Part shown: in pieces, positions 1 through 12,128 of the stretch | Numbering within the stretch: the stretch's first letter is position 1 | How the letters are laid out: the number at the start of each line of letters is the position of its first letter | Source of the DNA: Omphalotus guepiniiformis | Taxonomy: Eukaryota > Basidiomycota > Agaricomycetes > Agaricales > Omphalotaceae | Direction: 5' to 3' | Assembly: GCA_028554645.1 (NCBI GenBank) | Contig: JAQOOI010000051.1 | Location: 366,082 to 430,081 of the forward strand | Length of the DNA stretch: 64,000 bases | Translations under genes and position numbers: made by a program | The notes under the pieces: generated by a model | What the model was told of the DNA's origin: nothing | What the model saw: the letters and a program-made list of their open reading frames with translations, nothing else | Database searches by the model: none

Positions 1-49
1 AACCTTCTGACAATGGCGCTGTTGCTATTTGTGATTTAATTCCCACTTC

Positions 50-1674
50 CTATCCTCTCACTTCAGATTCTCCTTCTCCTGGTGAGCCAATTTGGTTTCT
101 ACTGACTTGCAAATAAGTTCTTGTGAATTCTTCCTGCTGTTGGTAGAACTCCTCTTTGCTCACACACTTGCATCCAAACTCAAACAAAGTTCCAACACAC
201 ATGCAAGACATAGCAGATACATCTGAAGGTGGTGGCATAGACTCAGAGGAACCAGAGAGGTCAGGAGCAGAAGTTGGAGCAGTGGTAGATGAAAAGGCCT
301 GAACAGCAGTGGAAGCTCCTGAGGTTTCATCATCGAAAGACAGAATCTCAACAACATCTTGATGATGTTCTGTCTTGCGAGATCTTTTGGACATGGGTTG
401 GAATTGTACATGCCTTTTGCTTTTAGACTCATCATCTGAGTTAAGGGCTCGTCTGTAGATGCAGTGAATTAAAATGAGACCCAAACTTCAAATAATTCTC
501 ACTCATTTCTGTTTTGGTATCTTTGCACCCGCCTCTCTAGCAGCACTGGTAATCTGGTCTACCCATCATTCAACATAGAATGTCTGATAATCAGGGGAGA
601 GGTGCTTGGCAGCTTCACGGAAAATCTTGATCAAATCTCTGAAAGGCCCATGTTCCTTCAAGATAATTCTTTGGAATGGTAGTGACATGGTCTCAAATGC
701 AATCTCTAGCTGCCGGTTGAGTGCAAAGCCATATCCTTCTTCTTTGACATCATCAACATCTAGGTAGAACTGATAAGTGGAGGATGAAGAGGATATTGGT
801 AGATGAGAAGGTAGATTAGAGAGAAGCTCAGAAAGGTGCTTCAACCAAGTGTTAAGAGCTTGAGAAATGGCATTGTTACTAGCAGAAGATTTAGAAATCA
901 TAATTGCAGGAAGAAGTCACCTTTGAAGATCCAGAAAGAAGTCACCTTCGAAAATCCAGAATTTAAGCATCTATTGTACTTATTGTTCTCTGAAGAGATT
1001 TCATTCATGGCCACTCAAGAGACAAGACAGAAAACTGGTTTATTGAGCAGGAATCCACACATCGTGGACAATGGCAGAAAACTGGTTTTGTGGTCACTTG
1101 TTGCCTATTTTGATCCTAGTCACGCATAACGTCCACTCTGTTGCTAACTCTCTGACGGTCTCCTGTGTCACGCTCAACTCCCAGTTGCTACAACTCACTC
1201 GGCTACAGTAGAGGCAGCATTTAAGGCCTTCGTGCTTGTATCCAAATGTGAAAATAGTTCTTCTCCACTCTGACCATCAAAATCAAAGCATGTGTCCCAA
1301 TGATCATAAGATTGCTAGAATGCATCTGTCTGCACTAACAAATCATAAGAGGAAGATACTATTAGATTGATTGAAGTCTGGGACAATGTGAAGAAGGATT
1401 GAACATCTTGAGCTTCCTTGACAAGTGAGTCTAGACTCAGAAGTTCAGAGAGCTTGGTGTATGTGTGAGATGCAAGGTCTATCAATTCCAAAACAGGACT
1501 GGATAAAGGTTCAGAAGCCTGGCCCTCTGTTCTTGCTCTCTTTAATTGGTGCTGTGACTGGTCAAAGTCCCATTTAGAAATCAACTCTTCAGATCTAAAG
1601 AAAATCAATGTATTAGTGTTGATTAAATACAACAAGCAATTGACAAAACATACACATCTTTCGAAGGTTGCCAT
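50..1674 (-). CDS. unrecognised gene, probable 3' exons
   Basis: Three open stretches (1315-1674, 566-901, 50-484) read leftwards with typical short gaps and probably continue the gene at 2013-4009; the joins were not proven. The 566-901 piece is leucine-rich and ends in a stop. The 50-484 piece is Ser/Pro-rich, has a basic patch (KRSRKTEHH) and a cysteine motif (SCMCVGTLFEFGCKC) that resembles the NCALVFEGLGCDC stretch coded at about 6250-6310. No known domain is seen. It could be one gene or two, and part may be pseudogenic. Confidence 0.35.
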
Positions 1675-2012
1675 GTATCCTTATGGGTTGGGTACCCTCT
1701 CCACCTTATCTTGTAATGGGTGAGAATGTCAGCTTTCTGCAGTAATAGACTTTGAGTTAGCTATCGAGTAATAATTCATAAAGATGAATGTACATTATAT
1801 TTCTCATCAACAATACCTATCACAATATGTTGTGCTTCATCTATGGATGTAGATGCTACACTGGATTCTCCATCAGATCCAGCACACTTCAAAACAGCAG
1901 CTTGAGACCTTGTCTGCATTGTTCAAGTACACTGAGAAGAAGAATTTTGGTTTGGGATAGTGGTATGAGGACTTTGTTCTTGTAGTTCAGATAACGCTTT
2001 TTGCTGGGCATG

Positions 2013-4009
2013 TCAAAGTAATGGTTTAGTCATACTCAACAAATAGCGCATATTATTGTTATGGAGATTTTGATAGAGACCTCTTATTTGATGGAAGAGA
2101 GGAGCATCTTGTTTGGGATCAGATAGAGAGCACATCATCACAAGTTGATTGTCAAGTAGACACCTATATGGAAATGATGGAGAGGATTGGGAGGGTAAAG
2201 GAAGTCCAGTATTCCAGGCAAAGTTGTAGTCAGACATATAGCACTCCTGCAATAAGAATCTTTTGATATGATCAAAATGAAGCAGAGCATAGCTGTCATC
2301 TGCAAAAGTGTGTGGCTTCTCTCTGTGCTTCAATGATGTACCCTCTTGGTTGCCAAATACAGTCCTAGCTGTCATAGTCATTCCAGCCTCACAATAGAAA
2401 GCAGCATAGCTAGGATATAGCACGTACATAACATGATTCTCTTCTCCAACATATTGATAGACCTCATCAAGGTCTTTGATATAATTGTCCCAGGCTAAAG
2501 GGTAGGTCTTGGGTGTAGTACCAGAATGCAGATCGTTTCCTTTGAAGAGCAAAAAGAATCTGACATTTCTGTTCTTGTCAGGCTCTAACCGTAAATAGAA
2601 ACCAGGCTGTCCAAGAAGGAAATCTCCCACAGCACTACCTAAATTAAAGCCTAATTAGAAACAGATCCAAAAAGAATTCTGAAAGTACACTGACTTGGAG
2701 GTATACGCAAAAGCCCTATAAGCAAAGTCCAACCATTTTGATTGTCTTTCACATCAACATGCCACCAACCCTGAAGAAGGCCTATAAAATCATGCAGAGA
2801 GCCACCTGATTGTGCCGATGATACATTTATTTGGCAATTTGAAAATGCATGCAAAATGTCTCCAGGGCAAAAGACATTCATATTCATTGCTCTAAACTCT
2901 GTAGCCTCCCATTCTTGCTTTGATACACAGAGAGGAACAATTAATCTCCACAGCTCATGAAGCAAAGTAAGAAGTCGATGAGTGCAGATAATGACTTCAG
3001 CACTATCAATCTGATGTACAGGCTGAACCACACCTGTACCTTGGCCTTCTCCTACAGTGACTCCCAGAGAGTATGAGCCATCTGCAGACCCATCTACAAC
3101 AGGCTTCAACCTGGTATTAGGTTTGAGACCTTGCCTGAACAAGGATAATATATATTTTTGGTTCCAAATGTCTCATCCCAAATAGCTGTAACCAGAATCA
3201 GAATATGGCTATATTCCATATATTGATGTAGACTCTCAACTGTCTGTAGACAGGCTATAGTTATGAGATTGTTAACATCGCCATCAAGCATGACGGCAAA
3301 TGATACTCCAGCAGAAAGTTAAATCATTTCTTCGACAGGATCCATAATAAAACAGTGATTCTCGACATCATAACCAATAGGTTCCACTCCAGAAGGTGTG
3401 ATAGTGTGATACAATCACTCCTGTTCCTGTTGCTTATTGTGCTCAGTTGTTGAGACACTGGTAGTGTAAACAAAGCCACAATGGAAACAAGGATCAGGTT
3501 TAGTGTTACATTGATAGGTTGTGGCAATAGGGAATGTGAAGGCTGTCAGTGGATTTGACAAGCTTGAGTTGGGTGTAAGTGTTTCCGGTGGTAGATACCA
3601 TTCGGAGAGGTTGTTGCTCATCTGATCTGCTTTCCAATAATAAGTGGGGTCACTTGCAAGAGGCAGAGAGACTAGATCAATTTTATCAATAGAGATACCA
3701 TAGGTAAATTTCCTATCTGAATAGAATGTTAAAATCTAAGTATTAGCAAAAAGCAAGTTGGAATATACTTCTCAGATCCTCATGCTTGCGGGCCTCCAAT
3801 AGTTTAATATATTTGAAATTATCATTAGGTAACATAGACAATTTCCCAGCAGGAGAAGACAATTGTGAAGGGGAGTTAGAAGATAGTGGAGAGTTCATAT
3901 TAGAAGGCAGTGGAGAGTTCATGTAAGAACTAGAATCTGTGGTTAATTCTGTCTGAGGTAGAAGTAGGGAAAGTGGCTGTGTTTGATAATATCCAAGGTG
4001 CACCTCCAT
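2013..4009 (-). CDS. unrecognised multi-exon gene, central and upstream part
   Basis: I do not recognise this protein. Open stretches 3743-4009, 3106-3291, 2651-3142 and 2013-2630 read leftwards. The last two join cleanly through an intron at about 2639-2694 (donor GTCAGT, acceptor TTTAG), giving a continuous segment with an LLQGWWHVDVKDNQNGW stretch followed by LLGQPGFYLRLEPDKN and FFLLFKGNDLHSG. The 5' exon near 4009 is Ser/Pro-rich with short repeats (NSPLPSNMNSPLSSNSP). The pieces between 3142 and 3743 are in several frames and may include decayed exons. It is followed leftwards by further exon-like stretches down to 50. A related Ser/Thr/Pro-rich, cysteine-containing segment is found at 6271-6443, so this looks like a repeated, probably mobile-element-associated gene family. 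Function is unknown. Confidence 0.45.
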
Positions 4010-4191
4010 ATCATCAGAATATGCAGGGATATTAGCAGTAGCATCAGGAGAGGTGGGTAAAGATGACTGGAAAAGTACAGGATTAATTATATGTGGTGCA
4101 ATACTGGACTGCTTAGTTGATTGGCTTGATAGTGATTATCTATTTGCATTGCTACAGATAGATGAGGTGTTGAAAAGTCCAGCCTCACTCT

Positions 4192-5492
4192 TTGCTGCCA
4201 ATGGGAAGACACATGATTTGTCTTGCCAAGAAGATTCTAAAAGATGCTGACAACTCTCTTATCAAGCTCTTACTATTTAGTCTATCACAAACCTTTGACT
4301 GGGTTGAGGTCTTGGAGGCTGCAGGTCCTTTGTCCATTGCAGTGCAGGAAGGAATTGCTAAATTATTGAAGCAACCCACCTGAAGTCACAAAGGACAAGT
4401 TTCAAGAAAGAATCATAGAATGGCATTTTATAGCCAGCTCTCCTCTCTTCCTCGTGTCGCTCCTGAGACGCTTCATTCTGATCTCTGCCCATGGCAATCA
4501 GGATTTAGAGCAGACAAGTTGGCATGTATTCTCAAAGAGGCTCTCAACCAATGCAAGGGAAACAAAGATCACCCTATTCTCCAGTGTCTAATGAGAGGTG
4601 AACTCTCATCTCAAAAAGTATTTGGTCCTGATCATTACAATCCTATTTGAGCCACCAATTGTTCCCATACCTTACTACAAGCCAGTCTTGGCTCTACCCA
4701 TCCTCTTTGTTCAGACTATGGACTTTCCAACTTGCTAGTGCGCATTGGAACAGGCCAGAGCTCAAAAACAGAAAAATTCATAAAAATATATCTTAATTGC
4801 TGGCAAGTGTCTGTGCAAGACTGTATAGCACTTTTTGAAAAGGCCTGAATAGCTGATTCTAATATATCTATTGATAATATGAAGTGCTGGGACACACCTT
4901 CTCACTGTCTAGGCTTCATTAGAAGCAAGAAACCTAATACAGCTTCTGATTTCAAGGTGAAGATCATCTCCATATTTGAACAGAGCTCTAGTGAGAGTTC
5001 TGTCATTCAGGTTCACTACCAACATACCAAGATGCATTGATACTAGTTAAAAGGACTAAGATACCTGGTGTTTGCTCAGGGCTTACCTAAATGCAACTTG
5101 CAAACGCTTTGGTACTTCTGGATCTTTGTGAGATACCAAGTGTAGATACAATGGCAGACATTATCTATGCTCACAATGGGATGGGAGCATTTGAGGGCCT
5201 TCAGCGACTTGGTTTTGACATCTGGCCAGGATGCGAACGGTCTCGAGTTCAAAAGGCTTTTAGATATGTCTACAATTTCTTGAACTCAGAATTGGAGAAA
5301 GGTGATAAGGAAATCCTTCATTTCAGTTTCATATTCTTGGAACACCTTCTCTGCAAGATATCACAATGGGAAAAGGCATTCAGGAAGGAGGACAAACATA
5401 CTTCAGACACAATTAGTTCAAGTGCGAGAGAAAGGGCAGAAGCAAATGAAGGTGAACATCATGGATTCCCAATCCCTTTAGCAGTAGATTGA
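4192..5492 (+). CDS. unrecognised gene fragments, plus strand
   Basis: Open stretches at 4192-4383, 4420-4650 and 5091-5492 run rightwards, divergent from the minus-strand gene whose 5' end lies near 4009. The 5091-5492 piece is the best preserved: 133 residues with a conserved-looking core (ADIIYAHNGMGAFEGLQRLGFDI) and an EHLLCKISQWEKAF segment, ending at a stop at 5492. The 4192-4383 stretch ends at a stop only 36 bases before the next ATG, and in-frame stops lie between 4650 and 5091, so the gene is probably broken. I do not recognise the family. The same divergent two-gene layout recurs at 17,882-20,846. Confidence 0.3.
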
Positions 5493-5884
5493 GAGCAGTT
5501 GAGTAAGTATTTATTGTAGAATGTATTGTGTTTATTTCCTGGATATTGAATATTGAATCTCAACTTGACATGTAAATGCATATGGCTATGCTTCTATTCT
5601 TGCTCTATCTCATTGTACACTCCAGTGTCTGAGGATCATTGTATGTCTTCCCAACACTCTATAGTCCTGAAACTTGTCCATAACTCATTCAAATAGATTT
5701 TCTATCTGATGCCAGTTGGAATTTGTGAGCTGCTATTCTGGATGTGCAGAAATATCCCAGCCATTGTACAGATAGATGTATCTGTGATATCCAGGTGAGT
5801 TCTCCATGGAATCTCTTTATTCTAGGCATTAAAAGAAGCTTAATTGTGGTCTATTTGAAGGCCTGAAAACTGCTTGTACATCGC
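5493..5884. other. stretch without recognised gene
   Basis: AT-rich DNA with no supported ORF. It contains one arm (5793-5880) of an inverted repeat shared with 20,945-21,035; otherwise I see nothing in it. Confidence 0.5.
5793..5880 (+). repeat. inverted-repeat arm X (left copy)
   Basis: About 90 bases match the reverse complement of 20,945-21,035 with a few substitutions; the shared core includes GGTCTATTTGAAGGCCTGAA. It abuts family-A LTR sequence beginning at 5885, and the other copy abuts family-A LTR sequence at 21,046, so X travels with this LTR family or was copied by rearrangement. Confidence 0.6.
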
Positions 5885-6006
5885 TGATGAGAATGAAACG
5901 GGGAAACTCCTTAAAACACATTTTTTGAGGTTTGCCTCATAAAATAGATCTATAACAAGTAATAATGGACATACTTGACACAGATACTTACAACCTACAT
6001 ACACGG
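5885..6006. repeat. family-A LTR fragments, one inverted
   Basis: 5885-5908 is the first about 24 bases of a family-A LTR (TGATGAGAATGAAACGGGG). It is fused at about 5909 to an inverted internal LTR fragment (5909-6006), the reverse complement of the LTR region near 22,922-23,020. The inverted fragment stops exactly where a forward LTR begins at 6007, and its continuation resumes at 43,535, showing that an older inverted LTR was split. Confidence 0.7.
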
Positions 6007-6270
6007 TGATGAGAATGAACGGGAAAATGAACTGCTAAAGGGCTAATAAACAAAAACCCAAAAACAACCAAAACAACCAAGTCACTCGAAAGGTGTGAGT
6101 CTGAGGAGGCGTTGTCAAAGGTTCCACACAACCAAACTTATGGCTTCTTTATTAGAACTTTATATCTTTATCACAAGAACTTTATAGTTGAGCTTTTTAA
6201 ATTACACTAAGGCAAAAGTAGCACAAGAGGGTTTTGAACAAGACAGGTGTTCACTGCACAATCACAACCA
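6007..6270 (-). repeat. truncated LTR of the decayed family-A element
   Basis: Bases 6007-6270 match LTR positions 1-264 of element A (TGATGAGAATGAACGGG to ATCACAACCA), then similarity stops abruptly. The flanking ACGG (6003-6006) pairs with ATGG after the other end at 43,534, compatible with a 4-bp target duplication altered at one CpG. Coding strand of the element would be minus, as in element A. Confidence 0.7.
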
Positions 6271-6421
6271 AGTCCTTCAAATACAAGAGCACAATTAAGT
6301 GAGGCACCATTAGGAGTCTTGGGAGAATCACCAGAAGCCTGAGTAGCCTGAGTAGAAGGACGAGTTGGAGTATGTGAAACAGCAGGAAGTGACTGAGACT
6401 CAGTAGAAGGATGAGTTGGAG
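6271..6421 (-). pseudogene. 3' part of minus-strand gene split by the KDZ transposon
   Basis: On the minus strand this encodes a degenerate repeat rich in HTPT and TESQSL motifs and then a cysteine-containing tail that runs into LTR sequence. Removing the KDZ element plus one 8-bp duplication joins it in frame to 17,882 onward: the repeat unit TESQSL continues across the junction without a stop. The gene was therefore open at the insertion point. Related in style to the gene fragment at 50-484. Function unknown. Confidence 0.55.
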
Positions 6422-6429
6422 TATGTGGA
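6422..6429. repeat. KDZ target-site duplication, left
   Basis: TATGTGGA immediately precedes the left terminal inverted repeat and is repeated exactly at 17,874-17,881. Eight bases is the duplication length known for Zisupton/KDZ elements. Confidence 0.9.
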
Positions 6430-6908
6430 CACCTCGACATCACTATTTGATAATATTATAAGACTGCCGAAGTACCCCGGTTAGGCAATTATCTATGACC
6501 AAAAGTCGTGTATTCCCACTAAGTGCCAACAATTCCCTGAATAAAGGTGAGTTATTTCTATTCAGGAAGGAGTCCAGCCCGCGGTCGATGCTGATGTCGT
6601 TGACAAGTGCCACAGGCCCTACTCGGCACATCCCGAGGTTTCCCACCGTCACTCGCACCTCGGCAAACGTCTCCAGCTGTGTTCGCTACCATCACTAGGG
6701 CCCCGCTCATCGCTCCCCGCCTCCCGCTCGTGCGCTCTCGCTTAGATGCGCCAGACTCTATTACGGCAATTCCCGTGGGTTTCTCACCATCGTTCATACG
6801 GTCGCACGCTCTCGCTTGTGTTAGGATCACGGCCCGCTCACTACGTCGCTCGCTTAATAGCTCAACGCCATATCAGATCCCGCTCATCATCCCGCCGCCT
6901 CTCGTTTT
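6430..6908 (+). repeat. KDZ left terminal inverted repeat
   Basis: Position p pairs with 24303-p without indels over about 479 bases; matching ends at 6908/17,395. Translations of both arms are identical over about 100 codons, so the arms are nearly or fully identical. Confidence 0.92.
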
Positions 6909-7404
6909 TGTTCTCGTTCGCGTTTTCGTTTATTCACTCACCTCTTGCCTTCACTGCCACCACTACAACACTACGTTTATTCAGTGTTACTTGGCATCAG
7001 ACCTTCTTGTGTCGCCGTTACCGCCACTTCCCTTAATCTCACAACATCACACGACGTACGCAACACGTCATACTCGCAGCCCGTTCGATATGCTTGCCGT
7101 CTTCAACGAGGTGAGTGTTTCTTCCACCAGTGATCTCTCAGACTGAAACAACTGATACGATCTCAAGCCTACGTACACGCTACATAGCACCTCTGCCAGG
7201 GTCGACACTGGTCGACACCATTTCCACCTGCATCACCTGCCAGTATGTTCGCCAATGTTCGCCCGACACACAGGACTGTGTAACTCCGTGACTCCGTCCA
7301 ATCAACATCGGCTTATCCCACGCGTATCACGTATCTGTTGACTCCCGGAGATACTTTTTGATTTCAACATCTCAACACCCACCCCACTCACCCAGTACTC
7401 ACCC

Positions 7405-10400
7405 ATGGGCAAGGCTCGCGGCATCTCGAGAACGGTTAAAGTCACCACGGGCGGTGGTCGACTAGGTGTCAGGGGCGCTCGGAATGTGCTCAATTTCACA
7501 GGGCAGAATGAAGAGCGTCGAAAGGCAGCAGAGGCATACAATTGCGACACAGCAGGTAAGGTGTCAAGACTCTTTGTATTGTTACCTCCTGATCATACAG
7601 CTCTGCAGGTTCACGTGCCGACTACGTTGAAGCACTCAACGATCTCGCAGGCGGTGCATCGGCAAGCGAGCAGGAGATCGACGCGGAGATGTACGGAGCT
7701 ACAGACATGCCTACAGGGTTTGATGAACATGGCGATGAGCACAACGACGCACCTGCGGTGGAAAGTTTCGTTGTTGACATAAAGGACATGCTCCAGGCTC
7801 ATCGGTGCGTTGTCAATACATACACCACACTGCCCCCGTTGACAGTAGCTTCTGCAGGTGGCATGGAAGACGTCGGTACAAAGACCAACGGACATGGAAG
7901 CGCCGTATGCGTGCTTTCGACGCAAACTGGGCGCCACTCATGGAACGGCTCACCGATGCGTACATCAAGTGGAAATACGGTACCTCCAGTGATGTACAGA
8001 CGAACAACCACGTTGACGACACCTCTATGATGGATGCCGAAGGTTTCGACTTCACAATTACAACAATCGACCTTCACACCCTTGCTCACACTGCAACGAT
8101 CCGGCGCGATAGCAATACAGAGGCCTCAGTCGCCCTTGCGCAAGCTGGGTACCTAGGAAACGCCCCTCTTCAGCCCTCCCTCGCCATCTCTATCAAAACG
8201 TTGGAGCTGTTTTACATCATCCGACTATTCAAAGTGTCGTATAGCGTGGAAGCCTTTGCGAAAGTTCTATGTTATTTGTACCAGGTGACTTTCCCCGCTG
8301 CGTACATAGCACTCACTCACATTGCAATGCAAACAGACTCCTTACCGCCGTGGGTATCGTACATCGCTTTCCGCATCATTTGACATCTACCTAGCAATTC
8401 GTCGAGAAGTTGATAAGCGTGTTGCCAAGGAGTTGGGTCAAGATTCGCCAAATTATCGTGTACTCAATAATTGTCCCCCATGTTGCTACGAGGTGAGTAT
8501 TGGTTACACTCTTTCTCCAACCCCACCATTCACATTATATGATGCAGCTCGAGCAAGAACCTCCACTCGCGTGGACTCGCATGTGGGTCGTCGATGGCAA
8601 CAATTCACTCAAGTGTATGAAAACGATTAGAGGGCGGCAGACTGCCGATGACCGCATATTCTCAGATAGCGACTACTTTCTCCCAACAGAATTTGCTGAT
8701 ACGTTCGCTAACGAAGTCAAATCACATGTTACATTCTCTGAAGACCCAGTCTACATATCTGCCGCTTCCGACAGCGACGACGACGGTGATGAATCTGGAG
8801 AGGGTGATCCCACAGATGGTACAATGCCCTCTGAAGGCTTGAAAGCTTGCACGGACAACTGGAAGGCGGCTCGAAAGGACTCTGAAAAACGTGTGGCGGG
8901 TCTATTTGAGGAGGAAGGCGTGTTTGCCAGCGCCTGTCCCCATGGATTTATTTTGTGGCTATGTGATATGGTCCGTAGCGGCGAATTGTAAGGCGTTTGT
9001 TTTTCATCCCACGTCATCAAATACCCATTGACGCTTCGTCCAAACCAGAGCCAAGTACCCCTTAGCTATGGTTTCGAAAGCTCTGGAAGTCTTTGGTGAG
9101 CAATGGCTGCTGGCGTACGACATCGGGTGCCGTTTTGGAGCCACAATTGGGAGCAGCTCATTGGGCCCCGAGTTCCATAGGAAGCGATGCCGTACGTGCG
9201 TCAACGCCTTCCATGGTTACGCACATAACGCGCAGTGTCAGCTCCTTCATCATCCGCTTAATATCGCCGGCATGGGTCTCGAGGATCTAGAAACCTTGGA
9301 ACGAGTATTCGCATCGTCAAATTATCTGGCATCCGTCACTCGATACATGAGTGCTTATCGCCGTCGCGTCTTCATGCACACGTACTTTCAGCAATGGGAT
9401 TCAGAGAAGTATCAAAATCTTGCGACGATGCTGCACAACAACTACGTGCAAGCCTTGAAGATCATCGAGGAGGACTCTCAGAATCTGGCGGATGTTCTTG
9501 CCTCACTGAACATCACGGAAGCGGATCTCGAAAGTTATTTCGCCGAGGAGATTCAGCATTTTCAAGATCTTGGCAAAGAGGCACAAGGCGACCTCCATGC
9601 AGTAGCATACGTCGAGCTACTTCAAGAGGACCGAACTTCACAGTAAGCAGCTGTTGATATATTTTCATCTTCTGAACTTCATCATTAACAGGGCCCAGTA
9701 TGCGAATGCCTCGAGCGTCTTTCGTATGGAGCTACCCGTGAACTACAAGGACCTCGCACCTGAGGAGCAGTACAATTCTCACCTATCCAGCACACGCAAA
9801 GCAGAAACGCAGCGACGCGTACTCCGTGAAAAGTGCGAACGTGTGCGGTTGGAGTTGGTTAAAATGGAGGTCGAGATGGGCATTGAGCACCGATGGGAGC
9901 CGAGCCACCCTCAGTACATAGAGGCGTTACGCTACATGAATACGCGCAGGTACCAGCAAGCGTTGGAGAGTCTTCATAAGCTCGTTGTGCAGAGGTTGTT
10001 TGAACTCCACAGAATGAATCTGTCACAAACAGGTGTGCATGCAATCCATGGAAACAATATGTAGCTGACCACGGCTACGCCGTCAACACATAGCATACAA
10101 GATGCGCACCCATATCGCTGCTGCCCTCCAACGACGCTCCAAAGCAATACGAGCCGCCGTTCGACGATACAACGCAGCTGCACTTGCACTTGATCCACCT
10201 CGTGCCACTCTGGACTGGTCGAAGGTCTCGCATTACTCGTTTTTAGATCAATTCAACATACTACAAGACACACGAAACACAGTTTTTGATAAACGCTGGG
10301 CAATGCCGGTTGTTCGAGAGGCGATGAAGACGTATCGACGTCTCGCTCGAGCAAGGGAAGAAGTTGTGCGTTGCAACGTTGGCATACGACGCCTTCATAC

Positions 10401-10791
10401 TTCAATTGTTGACGAGGGCCGACATTTCACGGACGTGCTCAAGAGGCTTGAGAATTCCCCCCTGTACGGTCCTACGCATGAGTACATCACCCGCCGCTCT
10501 CGCACCAACACTTTGCTTATGGAGCGCATCCATCAAACTTATCGGTTGGAAGGATTTTGTGGAACGCCTACCCCGGGTGTGCGGAAAGGACTGGGTGCCA
10601 TCTCCACGGGTGCAAATGCTTCTCACACATCAAATACCCCTGTCTACCACTATTCCAGCACCCATCCCACCCCTCCCAACGACGCTGATGCCAATGAAGA
10701 GCTAGACTCCGACGAATCCGATGACGGCGACGACGAGCTAGCTGAAGGTGTTGGGCGGGTTGTAGAATTTTATGCAAACTTATCTTTGTAG
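7405..10791 (+). CDS. KDZ transposase
   Basis: Catalyses transposition of the host element. Eight exons join in frame from ATG 7405 to the stop at 10,789-10,791, with introns starting at about 7556, 7805, after codon CAG near 8284, and near 8492, 8988, 9643 and 10,031; all are GT/AG. The protein is about 1000 residues. It starts GKARGISRTVKVTTGGG, then has the region containing the KDZ-associated cysteine cluster (NNCPPCCYE), the conserved VVDGNNSLK motif, DMVRSGEL, YDIGCRFGAT, and HGYAHNAQCQLLHHPLNIAGMG followed by ERVFASSN, all hallmarks of the family. The C-terminus is acidic (DSDESDDGDDE). No internal stop or frame break was found, so it could be active. It lies just inside the left inverted repeat and is the only gene in the left third of the element. 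Confidence 0.93.
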
Positions 10792-10905
10792 TGTGGGCAT
10801 GCCATCGTTATCTGTGTAATCTCATAATCAAGTGAATTTCAAAAATCTTTGTATTAACGAGTGATTTTCTTTGTATTTGCAATTGATTTCAAACTTCGTG
10901 CGTGG

Positions 10906-11529
10906 TTACAGGATGTTATGTATGCGAAAAATCAGGTCCAGACCATGCGATAATCGTAAGTTGTTCAGATGTATCATTCGTTGGCGAGGTTCTGCGCGTG
11001 TGTGAATAGTCAGCGGGGAGCATGCGTAGAACCAGGTAAACCGACCCACCCGCAACGCCTCACGCCGAAGCTTCTCCTTCTTTGCCAAGGCAGCACGATT
11101 GGCCGCACGATATTGTGACTGGGCTTCCCGATGGTTCGCGCGTGCACGTTCTTGAACGTTGACGGGGCTTTGCTGCAGCTCTGCTTTTTTCCTAGAACGT
11201 AGCATGTAAAACAATTATATAATGAGTTGGGGGATGTAAAAACCTTTCGCTGTTGGATTTTGCACGGCTGAGACATCGTTCACGATTCCTGCCATAGAAA
11301 TGTAATTCAAAGTTAGCTGATTACAGCAAGGATCTACCATGTAGAGCACGCACCTCTGATAATATGTACACGATGGTTCCCGCTTGCGTATGATCCTTCG
11401 ACATATGTTTCGGTAGCCAATAATACCGTCAATCGAGTCTGGGGACGTTCCCTCTGCCAGCAATAGAGCCCGCTCCATGTCCTCAGGCACTTGAGTCTTC
11501 AGCAGGTCAGGAACTTTTTGCCGCCTCAT
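10906..11529 (-). CDS. small basic protein of the KDZ element
   Basis: Unrecognised, about 150 residues. Probable exons run leftwards from ATG 11,529 (MRRQKVPDLLKTQ) to about 11,357, then a short exon at about 11,230-11,290, then 10,906 to about 11,190; introns are GTGCGT...GGCAG and GTTTTT...TCTAG. The centre is highly basic and Glu/Gln/Ala-rich (RERCLSRAKSN, RANHREAQSQYRAANR), resembling a bZIP-like or coiled-coil DNA-binding segment, but no clear leucine zipper is visible. It is convergent with the transposase gene, whose stop is only 114 bases away. It could be an accessory DNA-binding factor; that is inference. An upstream open extension to 11,664 allows other start sites. Confidence 0.5.
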
Positions 11530-12128
11530 CCTTCGCTTCTGCCAACCTGCCGACGTTCGGTGATTAACTCTGCAGTATAAGAATAGAGAGTGAGTACTTG
11601 GGTACTTACAAATACTTGAACATACCAGTAAGTCACGATGGTTTAGAGAAAGATGGGAGAGCAAAATTCAGGCAAACATGAAAGGCAGAAAGAAGTGCCG
11701 AGGATCACCTGACTGTACCGGCTCATCCGCGGATGGCCAGTAACGCGCTGAAGATCACCACGAAATGAACTTTTTTTCTATTTATTCGAGCTATTAAACA
11801 CAAGCTTCACTGATTGAGGATGGGATCACGACCGTTTGATGTGTAAGAACATATTCTGGCGGTTTCTCGCTGTGCCAAGTGCAAGACAGGATTGACAGTG
11901 AACTTCGTACATATATACAGGATGTTATCAGAAGGTCCTATACAAACTTCACAGAACGTTTGGGATGCAGCAACATTTAAAATTTTCAATCAATCATAGA
12001 TCACACAAACATAGATTCAAGTAGTATAACCACACTCCTCCATCGTCGAGAACAAATTCAAACCCATCCTCCATCGTCGGTGCTTTCTAGCTGCCTCCTC
12101 AGCTACTGATGCCCTGTCCAGTGAAGCT

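Noticed and set aside
6558..6830. 90-residue ORF repeated identically at 17,473-17,745
   Set aside because: It lies wholly in the KDZ terminal inverted repeats; the duplication is explained by the repeats, not by a gene.
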